A stretch of 64,000 nucleotides of DNA from Erodium maritimum (Eukaryota; Streptophyta; Magnoliopsida; Geraniales; Geraniaceae): contig OY997594.1 in assembly GCA_963921825.1 (NCBI GenBank), positions 16,931,001 to 16,995,000 on the forward strand, given 5' to 3'. Position 1 is the stretch's first letter. Each line of letters begins with the position of its first letter. The notes beneath the pieces are model-generated. The model was not told the origin of the DNA, made no database searches, and worked only from the letters and a program-made list of their open reading frames with translations. The position numbers were made by a program, and so were the translations under genes. Positions 46,595 through 58,879 of the stretch are shown one piece after another.

Positions 46595-49006
46595 TTCTTT
46601 AAGACCAAATTGAGTAAGTACCGTCTCTGCTTTGCTCTGCAAATCCTAGGTTCGGAAAGTGCGAAACAACAGTGAACTCGGCGGCGAGATTGTCAAGTGT
46701 CTCGGGTGATTCCTCTTTGTGGCGCGACCCGGTAGAGGAGTCGCTGGCTGGGGGTGAGTTTGGTGTGGGTACGATGCTGGTATCCGGGAGCTCGGCTGAT
46801 GCGATTCAGGCGAACGGTGGGAGCCCGCGTGCGGGGGCTGTGATGCAGGGCGACGCCGGCGATGTCGGGCGGAGACAGGTCGTGACCGTGGGGAGGGCCG
46901 AGGGCTGGCCAGCGCAGGACGGCGAGGAGGGGAAGGACACCACCGTGCCGTTTCAGGCACGGGATCTGGAGTCACCGGTGCATGGGAATCCGGTCATGGA
47001 GTTCTCGGCAATCCGGCGGCCTGCTGCTACCGGCGGAGGCGGAAGCGAGAGGACCAGGCTGGGGTCGGGACGAGATCCAGATCCGGTGAGGGGCATGTGG
47101 TCCCGGGCTCGTCGGGGTGCACACTATAGACCCCCAGGACTGCTGCATGCCGTTGGGGAGGAAGCCATCGCTCCGGTGGTCATCCCGTCGGACTCGGAGT
47201 AGGGGTACCCGGAGTCCCAGGCAGCGCAGGAGCGACGCCAGGCGAAAGGCAAGGCGGTGGTGACGGAAGGACACCAACCCGAGGAAACCGGCCCGGAGGT
47301 GGCGCGTGGACGAGCACTGGGAAGCGGTGGATCTTTTATGGGAGATGCCCGCCGTGGAGGCCGAGGGGTTGGCAACTGGATCCCCAGGGCAGGTCGTGGC
47401 GGCAGAGATGGTCCGGCTGGGCCTGGGGACGTAGCTACCTGGGCGGCTCGGTATGGCTCGGGTAGGACGGGAGGAGCTGATCGGACATCGAACAGGGAAC
47501 AGCCCGAGACCGGTCGAGATCAGGGGAGAGTGGTCCCCGAGTTGGGGCAGCAGATGGCCTCGATGCGAATTGCGGAGGTGGTCGTCCCATCTGGGGACGT
47601 GGGCCAGGACACGATGCAGTTCCGTTTCGCGCTGGCAGCGAAAGTGCTGACATCGAAGCGGTTCTTCTGGAGATCCCTGGTCGAGAGGATGGAGGACCTG
47701 TGGGGAATGAAGGTGGATGCTAGACCCCTGGAAGGGGGACTGGTAGGTGTCTTCTTCCGAACGGCACGAGAACGGGAGAGAGTGCTCGCGGGGGAACCCT
47801 GGGCGTTTTGGGAGTCCCTGGTCCTGTTTACTGACCTGAGGGCCCAAATGCAGGTGGGGGAACTGAGTTTCCACCACTTTTCGGTCTGGGCTAGGGTATC
47901 AAATCTGCCTGTGGGGGCCTGGAACAGGGCAGTAGGATTTCGTATCGGGAGCGCTTTGGGAGTGTGCCAAGCGGTGGATGTGGACGCTGCTGGCCGGTGC
48001 TGGGGAGACTTCATGAGGGTCCGGATCCGGGCCGATATCCGCCTCCCGTTACAGAGTCAGATCTGGTTCCGCTTGTCGGAATCACAGGTACGTACGCTAC
48101 TCTCTGTGTCGTATGAGCATTTACCAGACCACTGCTATGGATGCAGCTGCGCGGGACACCGATTCCCGTCGTGCCCGGTTGCGGGAGGTATGCGGGGTCA
48201 TTCACTTCGGGCCCTGGCGGACCCGCGCTTGGCTCTTGAAAGGGCTAAGCACGGGAAGGCAATCCCGGGGACGAACTGGTCCTATCTGGAGGCTAGACCT
48301 ACGGCTCAGGCCTTCTCCCGGGCCCCAGCTAGGGACCAGGACTCTGGAGCGGATCAGGTGGCTACTGAGGAGGTAGAATCGGAGGACACCCCGGCGGGGT
48401 GGGTGACGAAGGAAGGAAGTCCGTCGTTATCTGGGAAGAAGCGGCTGGCCAGGGAGGAAGATCAGATCGGGTCAGAGGACTCGTCAGCGTCTGATGGGGA
48501 GTCACATGCAGCAGCGGCGGGGGGGGGGGGGGGGGGGGGCAAGCTCCCCCGCCTGAAGGAATGAGTCCGAGGTGGCCCGGGGAGGGGTGGGTCAACTTTG
48601 GCCCCTCCCCGGCGGATGGATGGAGACGGCACCATCTGCAGTTGATATTTGTCTCCCCTGCCAGTCCGGAGTCAGCAATCCCGCGTTCAGGAGCCCTACC
48701 ATTATCACTCAAGGGAGGACGACGCACGCTGACACACCGGGGGAAATGTAGGTCCACCAGTATTCCCCAAAACTTGGTTGGCTCGCCTCGTCCCATGTTG
48801 GAAGAAGATTGCTGTATCGGTGTCAACAGACGCTACCGCAGATTTCCCCTTCGTCCGTCAAACCCATTACCAGGAGCCGCTTTTATTGCTTTCAGTACAT
48901 TTTAATTTGTTAGTTGGATGTTATGTAGGTGGGATACTTTCCAGTACCCACCGAACTCGTTTCTTATGATTATTCTATAAACTGCAATATTTCCTCAAAA
49001 AAAAAA
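46595..49006 (+). mobile_element. ORF1-only LINE derivative, complete copy A
   Basis: A 2412-bp insertion between AACTAGAAATT at 46584-46594 and 49007-49017, ending in an A-run of about ten. It has a short leader, a LINE ORF1, and about 440 bp of 3' UTR, but no endonuclease/RT ORF2. Because both edges are defined, this is a full-length unit rather than a 5'-truncated LINE. A second copy with the same ORF1-UTR junction is at 61177-62441. It is presumably moved in trans by an autonomous LINE. Confidence 0.85.
46774..48564 (+). pseudogene. LINE ORF1 protein, one in-frame stop
   Basis: The frame runs from an ATG at 46774 (open from 46672) to TGA at 48562-48564, broken only by TAG at 47200-47202. 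From the ATG at 47257 it gives 435 residues. Order: Gly/Arg-rich start; a DUF4283 region (from FALAAKVLTSKRFFWRSLVE through GVFFRTARERERVL and FHHFSVWARVSNLPVGAW to VRIRADIRLPL); a zinc knuckle CYGCSCAGHRFPSC at 48133-48174 (CX2CX4HX4C intact); and an acidic/basic end closing G-K-L-P-R-L-K-E. ORF1 proteins bind LINE RNA. A run of 21 G at 48519-48539 codes for glycines near the end and could be unstable or mis-assembled. A 301-codon minus frame (47877-46972) is its shadow. Confidence 0.8.
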
Positions 49007-49017
49007 AACTAGAAATT

Positions 49018-50020
49018 CTAAAAAACTAACTAAAAATTTATGATGAACAAAACGATATTTTATGGAGAAGAGAAACCAAAATTTTCAGTCGACTTTGGGC
49101 CAACTCTAGAAGAATATTGGGATGTGGTTATAGGCCAAAATTGGCCATCTACATTCCGAAATCATAGAAGAGATCCAAAATAATAAAGGCTTGTTTTTTT
49201 ATAGGAAAGATTATGTTTTCATTCAATCAATCATATCTTGAATGAAAACAACAACGTACTTAAGGGATATAACCCGATAGAAGACGAGATAACGACCGAA
49301 GTCTCTCATTTGAAACAAGACAGGTGATCTGATACATTTAACTGGAAAAAAAGTTTCCATACAGTATGGTAGAATAGATTCGACAACTAAAGATGCTCAC
49401 AATGACGTAATACCAAATAGCTAAATACGGTAAAGGGTGATTGTCTTGCCTTGTTGGATAATGGGTCCCAAATCACGGTGAAGAGTCCGAAAATTAAGAC
49501 TCACTTCTTTTTCGGCCCAACGGGTTTTCACTCCCCATTGGACCCCTGCTCCCGAGGGTCAGGGTCCTTGTCGGTGTTGACAAATAGACATCTACCGGTC
49601 AGGATCACAAGTGACGCTTTGGGTCTTGTCCTAAGGTGGTGGAGGATGTTAGGATGGTGGTGGATGATGCATCTAAATATCCTCACTTCTGACATTTAGG
49701 ATCATATTCGTAACTGGGATTTACGTGATTGATCGGACGAGTCTTCCTCTGGTTATGTGGTCCTCCGTGGTGAATTAGGGGGTGGAGAAATGGTTGTATT
49801 CTTCGGCTTCTTAGTGATAGTTTGTTGCCCTTAAAATTAGACAACTTCACAACTTTTATCGTTGTTCAGTGCGTTGGAATGGTCTTTATGAACTTATACC
49901 TTAGATTACTTGTTTTCCTGATTCAAACACTTTTCCGATTTGCATGAATACTTGCTTACATTTAAATTACTGTTTACTTTTGCATGTTTGAAAACCAAAA
50001 CCATTTACTGTAGGAAACAA
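49018..50020 (+). repeat. Decayed repeat sequence, possible Athila/Tat LTR part
   Basis: 49190-49260 resembles a LINE tail on the minus strand (T-run then GAAAGATTATGTTTTCATT). From about 49440 to 50020, continuing at 55439-55575, the sequence has the look of an Athila/Tat-type LTR end (TTTGCATGTTTGAAAACC, then the CCCTTGGGTACGAT segment after the interruption). An 82-codon frame at 49451 matches nothing I know. Confidence 0.35.
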
Positions 50021-51174
50021 TGTCACGCCCCAAATCCGGTTTTAACCCGGACTCAAGACGTGAACTAAAAATAGTAATAATAAATGCAATTTTAAAACAA
50101 AGGAAATTCCAAAATAATAGTTCAAGCCAATAATTCCGACAATAAAAGTCAAGTGCTCGAAATCTAAGTAATGAGAAGTTTAGTACAAAAGGAAAGTGCG
50201 TCTCTAGACCATCCAAACTAGGACTCTCACTAAGCTCCCAAGCTCCGACACGTCCTCTAAATCAAATCGCGATCAAAACCTGTAGAACAGTAAAAAAGGG
50301 GTGTGAGCTTTCGCTCAGTAGGAAAAAGTAGTACAGGGGATGAGCAACTGCTCACCACCACGGATACCCGTCCGCTTATGGCATACTAGTAAGGCAATAA
50401 CAAAAACCATTTAAACAAATAATCCAAAGACAACGCTTGACCCCACTCGGGAGCGATCCGCAAATCAGACTTGATACCGAACCGACTCTCGGACACTTCT
50501 CCTCAACTATGCACTTAACAACTGTCACCCAACCAATTCTCACTGTATTACGACCACGGTTATCTCACAACTAATCACGCGTGCGAACTCGCACGACAAT
50601 ACACCGAAATCAGACATAAATGTATTCAAGATCACAGAGGATCACATGACCGGCATAAGTAACCACAGCGAACCAAAACAGATCAACACATAGAGCAATA
50701 TCGTTAACAACCACACCCACACTAAGTATCCCAGAACAACACGCCAGATTCCATAGCCCGACTCAACCATATCGTACCAAACTCGACATCAGCCTAGATA
50801 TCCTCCCATACACCGGATTCCATAGCCCGACTCAACCATATCGTACCGAACTCGACATCGGCCTAGATATCCTCCCGGAACACACAACATCGGGGTACAA
50901 CTCATATCAAACATACCGGACCGGAACACACAGCATCGGTCGGATATCTTCCCGTAGCACGAGGTACAAATCACACCACACATACCATACCGGAACACTC
51001 AACATCGACCTAGGTATCCTATACCGGAATCCTCTACGGTATAGACATCACCCCAGAATACCATCCTCGGCCTAGATATCCTATACCAGAATCCTCCACG
51101 GTATAGATATCGAATCGGAAACCATCCTCGACCTAATAACTCACCCGATCGTTCACGTCATACCAAACATATCA
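50021..51174 (-). mobile_element. Solo Ty3/gypsy-type LTR (LTR5), segment 1
   Basis: Together with 53720-55438 this forms one LTR of about 2.87 kb, flanked by a perfect AACAA duplication (50016-50020 and 55439-55443). On the minus strand this segment is the 3' part, ending GGGGCGTGACA at 50021. It contains the GNRA hairpin (50304-50317) and a repeat of about 67 bp (from about 50747, containing CCATAGCCCGACTCAACC). A second LTR is inserted at 51175. Confidence 0.9.
50304..50317 (-). promoter_or_regulatory. Conserved LTR hairpin, GAAA tetraloop
   Basis: In element sense TGAGC-GAAA-GCTCA, 283 bp from the LTR end. Confidence 0.6.
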
Positions 51175-51464
51175 TGTCACGCCCCAAATCCGGTTATCGC
51201 CCGGACTCGAGGCATGACGGGTAATAGAAGACAATAAAGCAATGAAACAATAATTAAATCTTGAAAACCTCCAATAAGTATCTCAATCCATAAACTTCAA
51301 TGTAAAGTATAAGTAACCCTCGGGAGGTGTAATAATAAGTCTCCACAAAACTGTTTTTAAACAAAAGGAAATAAACATGAAGTCTCTACGGAACCCACAC
51401 CGAGAAGCTCCCGAGCCTCTACTCCTCAATCAAGCCTGTAAACACAACAATGAACTAACAGGGG

Positions 51465-51478
51465 TGAGCTTACGCTCA
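51465..51478 (-). promoter_or_regulatory. Conserved LTR hairpin, GUAA tetraloop
   Basis: In element sense TGAGC-GTAA-GCTCA, 290 bp from the LTR end. Confidence 0.6.
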
Positions 51479-52692
51479 GTAGGGAAAACACATAACAAGA
51501 CGGACCTTCAATTCAATAAGGGCAATCAACAAGTCAACCATAGCCAATTTATCACACACAGGTAACAGGTAAATCAACCAATGCCGTGACACATGAAGTG
51601 ACCACCCTCCGATCCACATGATGTGTCCTATCGGATTTTCCCTCAAATCCAGAGGAGACGCATAACATTGAAGCGACCGGAAACAACCCTTCGGGCGCTT
51701 ATCATCGGGATTCTCAGAAACGTCTCCAAGGGATTTTATGTCCTCGAGAACCAAATGTATTACTCCCATGGAGAGCATACACTTGGACAATTTAATGAGA
51801 AGTAGTTAATAATTGAATACGTACTCAACCGAACACGAAATAATACAAGTTCAACAACCACCAATTCAATTCCACATATGGCTCACACATCACCAATTCA
51901 CCGCAACAGCAGTACACGAAATCACACAAACATAACACGTCAATCACACAAACCCAACTTACCATTCACTTACCAGTTTCGAACCACCGGGGCATCGATC
52001 ACCTGATTGCACCGCTCGGTACAACCAGTCATACTCGATGCTCCAACCAAGCATTCAAGTAAATCAAGTAATCAATCGAATACAATCAACGAGCAAGTAC
52101 GAGTACAATCAACCCAATATAAGAACCTTCAAGAGAGCATGCATGCATGCGATTCTACTAGTTTCGTTAGACTCTTTAGCCTATCCATTAAGCAATTAAC
52201 AACCAAGCATGTGATCCTAACAAGCAACTAATCCGAGGGCTTTGCCAAGGCTCCTCTACCAGACAATCATATCCCAAGTATTAAAAGCGAATTACACTAG
52301 TGATTGGCATCCTAATCGGTCACCACTAGACACTTCCGGTTATTAGAAAATGAAAGACGATTATGCTAGTTGTTCGCATCCTATAGGCATATCTAGGACC
52401 TTTTCCATTTTATTAACCTAGCATGCATACTAAGCATGGTAAACGAGAGGTTAAGGCTTTCCCTACCTCAAGGTCCTCCTCTTCAACGCTTTGATGAAGT
52501 CCGGTGATCACCACTTTGCTCCTTCCTCGGTTCCCGGCGTGATCCTTGCTCCTCTAGCTCGATCCACAACGTCTTGGACACAAAGAAACGCTAATTAGGC
52601 TCCACTTAACCAGTAAGAAAGACTCCCAAAACCCTTCCAAAGTTCAGCTCAAAACCAAGATGCCAAAACCCTCAAGAAACCCCCACCCTGGT

Positions 52693-52830
52693 GGGTCACG
52701 GACCTGGTCACGGATCCGTGACGTTAACCCTCACGGTTACCGTCACGGAGCCGTGACGAGTGCCGTCACGGACTCCCTCACGGAGCCGTGACGTCGCCCG
52801 TCACGGGACCCGTCACGGATCCGTGGCGCA
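52693..52830. repeat. Array of CACGG/CCGTG palindromes in LTR6
   Basis: About seven GTCACGG or CCGTGAC arms, pairing as inverted repeats at spacings near 18-20 bp. GTCACGGATCCGTGAC at 52707-52722 is a perfect 16-bp palindrome. 52742-52757 has the same arms around a GGAGCC centre. Confidence 0.85.
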
Positions 52831-53719
52831 CCAGGGCAGTTTCGCCCTTCTTCAACCTCCAGCTCCAAAACTCCGAAAAACCACTCTTAAACCCAGAAAT
52901 TTACCCCTTACAACTCCCAAAACAGTCCAAATCCTTCAATACTCCTCTACCCATGGTAGGAATCAACACACAAACAAGTTTCCAAGGATTCATCAAATCA
53001 AACCCACCTCAAAATCTCCAACACTATTGATTTCTCAACCAAAATCCAACAGGGTTCATCATCAACACCATCTCTCACCATCTCTACTCAGACCCAACAT
53101 CATCTAGCACTTTTCACCCAAAACCCAAGAAAATATATGAAGAGAAATGAGGATTAGAGAGTTCCATTACCTCTAGAGTGATGAGATGAAGAGGGTGCTA
53201 GTGATTTTGAGGGTGGATGGTTGGAGGAAGACCTCAAATGACTCCTTCTTCTTTGATTTTCCTTCAAACCTCCATGGGAGCTCTCCTTCCTTGCTTCCCC
53301 TCTAAGTTTCGGCTACAACAAGACAAAAAAAGACTTGATTTTGCTTCTCCAATCCAATATAATACCTAGAAGAAGTAAAGACCTAAAGGCCCTTGAGCTA
53401 GATTCCTTTGTAGTAGCTTTTGGGAGGGTAAAAGGGACAATGACCATCCCTTTTTCTCTCCTTCAACCAAAAGAGGACAAGTGTCCCTCTAGCTCATTTA
53501 ATTTTCCAAATTACTTTCCATCACTTTTAAAAAAAAGAAGCTTTAGTCGATATAAAGTCTCGTTTTGACCAAAATTGACTTTATCCGATATTATACTCAA
53601 ACGAAAGGGTTTTCTCCCCTGAAGCCAACTGTGATAATGGCTAATCAGTTTGAGTTCCGGAAAAGTCCCGAGTGACTTCCGGAGTCACCGGTTCGACCGG
53701 AAGCGGGTCTTACATATCA

Positions 53720-55438
53720 TACCAAAAATATCATACCAACATATCATACCGAACATATCATACCGACATATTTTACCGAACCCACCACATCGGTCTATCA
53801 TTCACCCGATCATATCACAAGGCAATAATTCACACTAACATTCACCATGTTCTCATAGCATATCATGATCCTTAATTTAACAACAGAACATACCACATAT
53901 CAAACATTACAAGCCACTAATCACAAACAAGCGCAACCAACACACAATCCTACGGGCACGACCTGGCCCACATGCGATCCTACAGCACAACAAGTCCCAC
54001 ACCTACGGGCACGACATGGCCCGCAAGTGGTTCCATATATCAAACGACTACCCTAGTTATTCACATCCTACATGTGATTCTACAATTATTCCGGTTGTTC
54101 ATATCCTATATGCATTCTAGTAACTTTCTGTAATTAAACCAGTATTCGCTACTTTTCCCTACCTCAACCGCTATCCAACACGAGCAACCACGAGTCGCCT
54201 AGTAGCCTCCTCCACTGTGATCGGGAACAACGTCTAAGATCACAAAGTAATACGAGAATTAATAATAATTCAAGAATGGTTTAAAAAGATAACACCCAAC
54301 CTAAACCTCAATATGTTCGCTTAAGGATAACCTTCCTAATTACTCGAAAACAACCAAAAAGGACCTAAAAGGTCCAGTTCTGATCCATCACAGAGCCTTG
54401 ACGGGCTCCGTCACGGTTTGGGTCACGGAACCGTGACGTGCACCGTCACGGTTAACGTCATAGAACCGTGATGGGTGCCGTCACGGTCCCCGTCACGGAG
54501 TCGTGACGTGCTCTATCACGGTCCTCGTCACGGATCCATGACGGGTTCGAACAGACCCTTCCTTCTTCTTCCTCCAGTTTCTTCTCCACGAATCCAAACC
54601 CTCAAAACTCCATTGTTAACCTCCAAAACCTCAAAATCCACCTCAGTAACCTCTAAACTTCATGACCCAAGATTGGGTTTCATCAAATCAACAAAACCCA
54701 ATTAAATTCCATCATAAACCTCCACTTTTTCTCCACAAATCATCCATTTAACCATGAAAACCTCAAACCCATAAAACCCAAGCCTAGTTCATGCATTTTC
54801 TACAAAACCCACAACTAGGAAATCAACAAAAGAGGGTTTTAAACGAAGACTTACCTTAGGAAATGGATGGGAGTTGAGAAATAGTGAAGAAAGGAAGAAC
54901 TTTGGGGTGGACATCAATAAAAAAAAAACCCCTTTTCTTCTCTTCTTCAATGGAAGCTCCAAACTCTCTCTCTCTCTCTATCAAATTTCGGCCAAGGGTG
55001 TAAAATGAGCTGCAAATTGCTCAAAAGTGGTCTTTAACCTAAAATGGAAGTGTCCAAATTGCCCAGTTAGCCCATTTCCTCATTTGGGCCACAATGGGGG
55101 CAATTGGGTCTTTCTCCAGCTCTTTCTTCTCCTCCAAAACTCATGGACATGTGTCCATGTGGAGTCCACTTCTACCCATAATTATTTCAGCCCATTTAAA
55201 TTAATCTGATAAAGCCCCTAATTTGACCCCGTTTGACCCGGATTTGACTTTTGTTCGCAAAAGTAGTCATTTGAAAGGAAATGACCCAACTAAGCTAACC
55301 GTAACGACGGCTAAGCTTTTTGGGTCCCGGAAAGGTCCCAAATGACTCCCGGAGTCATCAGTTGACTTTTCCGGCGGAAAGTTAACTTTTCCCAAATTTC
55401 ATCGGTTCGACCGGTGTCGACCGGGGACGGTTCTTACA
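53720..55438 (-). mobile_element. Solo Ty3/gypsy-type LTR (LTR5), segment 2
   Basis: The 5' part of LTR5 on the minus strand, beginning TGTAAGAACCGTCC at 55438. It contains a diverged copy of the two-unit block (about 53950-54165) and a palindrome array (54385-54545). After it, the AACAA duplication and the older repeat resume. Confidence 0.88.
54385..54545. repeat. Array of CACGG/CCGTG palindromes in LTR5
   Basis: Repeated GTCACGG and CCGTGAC arms, for example GTCACGGAACCGTGAC at 54422-54437 and further pairs at 54445-54545, more diverged than in LTR6. Confidence 0.8.
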
Positions 55439-55576
55439 AACAACTTAATAACAACTCTAGATAGAAATTGCTTGTCTTGTGCTCCCTTGGGTACGATAAA
55501 ATTGGAACTTACATTCCAATTAATATTAGACGTCCGATACGCATGTCGTGCCATTTTCTATGTTAAAATTGTAGGG

Positions 55577-58500
55577 CGTCAGACGTCACCAACGAGGTCG
55601 AAGACCTGACAGATCCAATCGTGGTCGGAATGGAAATGGTGGCCATACTCGTTTGCAGCAGCACTATCAGCACCGAGGCAACTTTTCATCCTCCTCTTGT
55701 AATTGGTAGATGGTTTGTAGTATGCCTTCGCATGTGTTTGGCAAGGAGTGAACTCCTGGCAACATGGGTCGTGCCCATACCTAATATAGGCCCCATGGTA
55801 TGGTCAGCCCCGTCCGTAGTGGCCCGACCCGGTTCACTCCTCTATCAATCAGCAGCAACAGAGCCTACTTGGCTCATTTCCAAGCCCTCGTGGCTAATCC
55901 ACATCACACCATCATGGTCCTACATCTCCAACTACATCCTCTACATATAGAATTGAGACTAATGTTCCAACCAATATTAATGTCGCTTTTAATTCTATAA
56001 CGTTGAATACACCCGGCCAATGGTACAGAGACTCAGGTACGACCTCTCATATGGCCTCTATCTTAGCTAGTCATGGTTCTTATTTTAATACAATCTCTAA
56101 TCATCATATTTTGGTAGGGAATGGTCATCGGATTTTAATATTAGGTTATGGTAGTGCATCTTTAACCCCCAATCACCCACTCTGACCTTATCCAATGTTA
56201 TTCATGCTCATCACATTATTAAACATATTTTTTTTGTATGTCGTTTCGTCACAGATAATAATGCTTCTATCGAGTTTGATTGTTTTGGCTTCTCTGGGAA
56301 GAACTTCTGGACAGACAGGGTTATGTTGAGATGTGATAGTTCGGGGTATCTTTACCCCATCTCTTTGTTTTCTTCCTCATCTCATGGTGTGAGGTCCTCA
56401 ATTTTGGCTTTGTCTCCGCTTGTCTAGCAATCGCGGTTGGGACATCCAGGTGCACCGATATTTGATGCTCTTCGTCGTAATAATCTGGTCCATTGTGGAT
56501 CGAATTCTAGTTCTTTTTGTTCCTCTTGAGCCTTTGGAAAAAAACATTAAATTACTATTTCAGTAGTCTTGTACTATTACTTTTGCTCCGTTGGACATTA
56601 TTCATAGGGACTTAGGGAAATCGCATATTTTAAGTTCTACAGGCCATCGTTATTATATATTATTGGTTGATTATTTTATTAATTTTGTATGGACTGTCCC
56701 GTTACATTCTAAGTCTCAGGTACACTCTATCTTCGTGTCATTTCATTCTTATGTGCGTACTCAGTTTGGTATCTCCATCAAGACGTTTTAATGTGACAAC
56801 AGAAAGGAGTTCGACAATGGATCATTTCACAAATTTTCCACCGACTCAGTCATGATTTTTCTGTTTTCTTTCACAAACGCCTCTTCTTAGAACAGGCGCG
56901 CAAAATGTAATATCCATACAATCAATAATAAGATTCGTACCCTACTGGTATACTCATTTTCCCTTCCTGTTCTTTTGCATTTTTCTTTGTCTATGTCCAC
57001 TTATTTGCATAATGTTCTTCCTTGTAAATCTCTTGGTTTCGTTACCCTTACACACTGTCTTCTCTCGTACTACGTCTTATGATCATTTGCGTGTTTTTGG
57101 TTGCGCTTGTTTTCCATTTCACCTTGTTGTGTCAATTAACAAACTTCATTCTCATTATGTTTCATGTGTATTCTTGGGATTTCCATCACAACATCGCAGG
57201 TATATCTGTTTTGACCCGACAACTAAACGCATCATTGTGGCACGATATGTTATCTTTTACGAAATGGTATTCCCCTTATATACTTCTTATCGCTAACTTA
57301 CCGCCTATGAGTTTTTGGACCTCAACACCCCATTATTTTCATCTAACATTTTCAACTCCATGACCTCACCTGGTTCGCCTACTACATCATTGAGTCCCTC
57401 ATGCCCATTCTACCTGTCCTCCCTCCCATCAGCCTATCTACCCGACATCTACCACCCCACCGTTTACCAGACCTTCGACGGGCGCGACTGCTCCTCCTCT
57501 ACCACCCACTCACCCAATGCAAACTCGGTCTCGATCAGGAACCATTAAACCTCACCCATTGTTCAATATCACAACCTCCACTTCTCCATCTTCAGTTCCA
57601 AAATCTACCAAAGATGCCCTCTTTGACCCATACTAAGGCCTTTCCATGCATGACGAGTATGATGCTTTAATTAAAAATAACACATGGGAGCTCGTGGCTC
57701 GTCCTCGTACTACTAATATAGTTCGGTGTATGTGACTTTTTATTCATAAAGTTCGATCTGAAGATTCTTTTGAGCGTTATAAAGCTCGTCTTTTAGGTAA
57801 CAGAAGCTTTCAACGGGTTGGTGTAGAATGCACCGAGACATTTAGCCCCATGGTTAAACCGGCTACCATCCGATTTAACTTGAGCATTTCTCTTTCCCGA
57901 TCATGGAATATTCACTAGCTGGATGTGATGAATGCATTTCTCCATGGAGATCTCTCTAAATCTATCTACATGCATCAACCGTAGGGTTTTCGTAGTACTA
58001 CTCATCCAAACTACATTTATCTCTTTCAGCGATCTCTCGATAGACTTAAACAGGCTCGTCGGGCATGGTAGCAGCGCTTCACTAGTTATGTAGCCACTAT
58101 CGGATTCTCTTACAACAAATCCAATCATTCTCTATTCATTTATCACAGTGGCCTTGATACGACATTTCTTCAACTCTATGTGGATGACATTATCCTCACC
58201 ACCTCAAGTTACTCATTTTGCATGTCCATCATTGAGCTTTTAGCCTCCGAGTTTACCATGATGGACCTTGGTCCTCTGTCTTACTTTCTGGGCATCGCGG
58301 TTACTTGTCATCCAGGAGGTTGTTCTTATCCCAACGAAAGTATGCCAAAAAATCATTCATCGTCCTGACATGGATTCTTGTTCTCTATCATCTACCCTAG
58401 TTGATTCAAGTGGCAAGTTGAGTGCTTGGCCCGATGAGTCGTTCTCTAATCCATCTCGGTATCAGAGTCTTATAGGGGCCTTGCCGTATCTCACCTATAC

Positions 58501-58879
58501 ACGACCAGACATTGCATATGTTGTTCAACAAGTGTGTCTTCATATGTATGATCCTCGTGGTGATCATATAGGGGCCCTTAAGCATGTCATTCGCTTTCTT
58601 TAGGGTTCCTTACATCTTGGACTTCACTTGTACGCCTCTCCCTCTTTGGATCTTGTTGCCTACAACAATGTAGACTAGGGAGGTTGTCTTGATACCCGTC
58701 GATCCACATCTGGATATTGCGTGTTTCTATGGGAAAATCTTATCTCCTGGTCCTCTAAACGACAACCTATAGTCTTGTGCTCTGACACCGAGGCGGAGTA
58801 TCGTGGGGTTGCTCAAGTAGTGTCTGAATCATGGTTGGTTCACAATCTTCTCATGGAGCTTCATTGTCCAATATCTCAG
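55577..58879 (+). pseudogene. Ty1/copia gag-pol remnant (segment 1)
   Basis: A decayed copia polyprotein with many stops. In order: a gag end, a protease-like WYRDSGTTSHMAS (about 56020-56060), GAG-pre-integrase (RLGHPGAPIFDALRRNNL, about 56430-56490), integrase core (LDIIHRDLG through YYILLVDYFINF to VRTQFGIS, about 56590-56790), RT (NNTWELV, LDVMNAFLHGDL, YVDD at 58177-58188, LGPLSYFLGI) and the first half of RNase H (SDTEAEYRG, to CPISQ at 58879). A solo LTR inserted at 58880 splits RNase H. The 5' LTR is missing. Confidence 0.9.

Larger units (their letters stand above)
51175..53714 (-). mobile_element. Solo Ty3/gypsy-type LTR (LTR6) nested in LTR5
   Basis: 2540 bp with a perfect TATCA duplication (51170-51174 and 53715-53719). 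On the minus strand it begins TGTAAGACCCGCTT and ends GGGGCGTGACA. It carries the GNRA hairpin (51465-51478), the two-unit block (about 52252-52470) and a palindrome array (52693-52830). Because it interrupts LTR5 it is the younger of the two. Confidence 0.92.

Noticed and set aside
46972..47877. 301-codon minus-strand frame
   Set aside because: It is antisense to the LINE ORF1, whose plus-strand translation has recognisable domains. GC-rich sequence keeps the shadow frame open.
52760..53107. 115-codon frame
   Set aside because: It starts in the LTR6 palindrome array and has no domain. The comparable frame in LTR5 (54475-54705) diverges without codon-like conservation.
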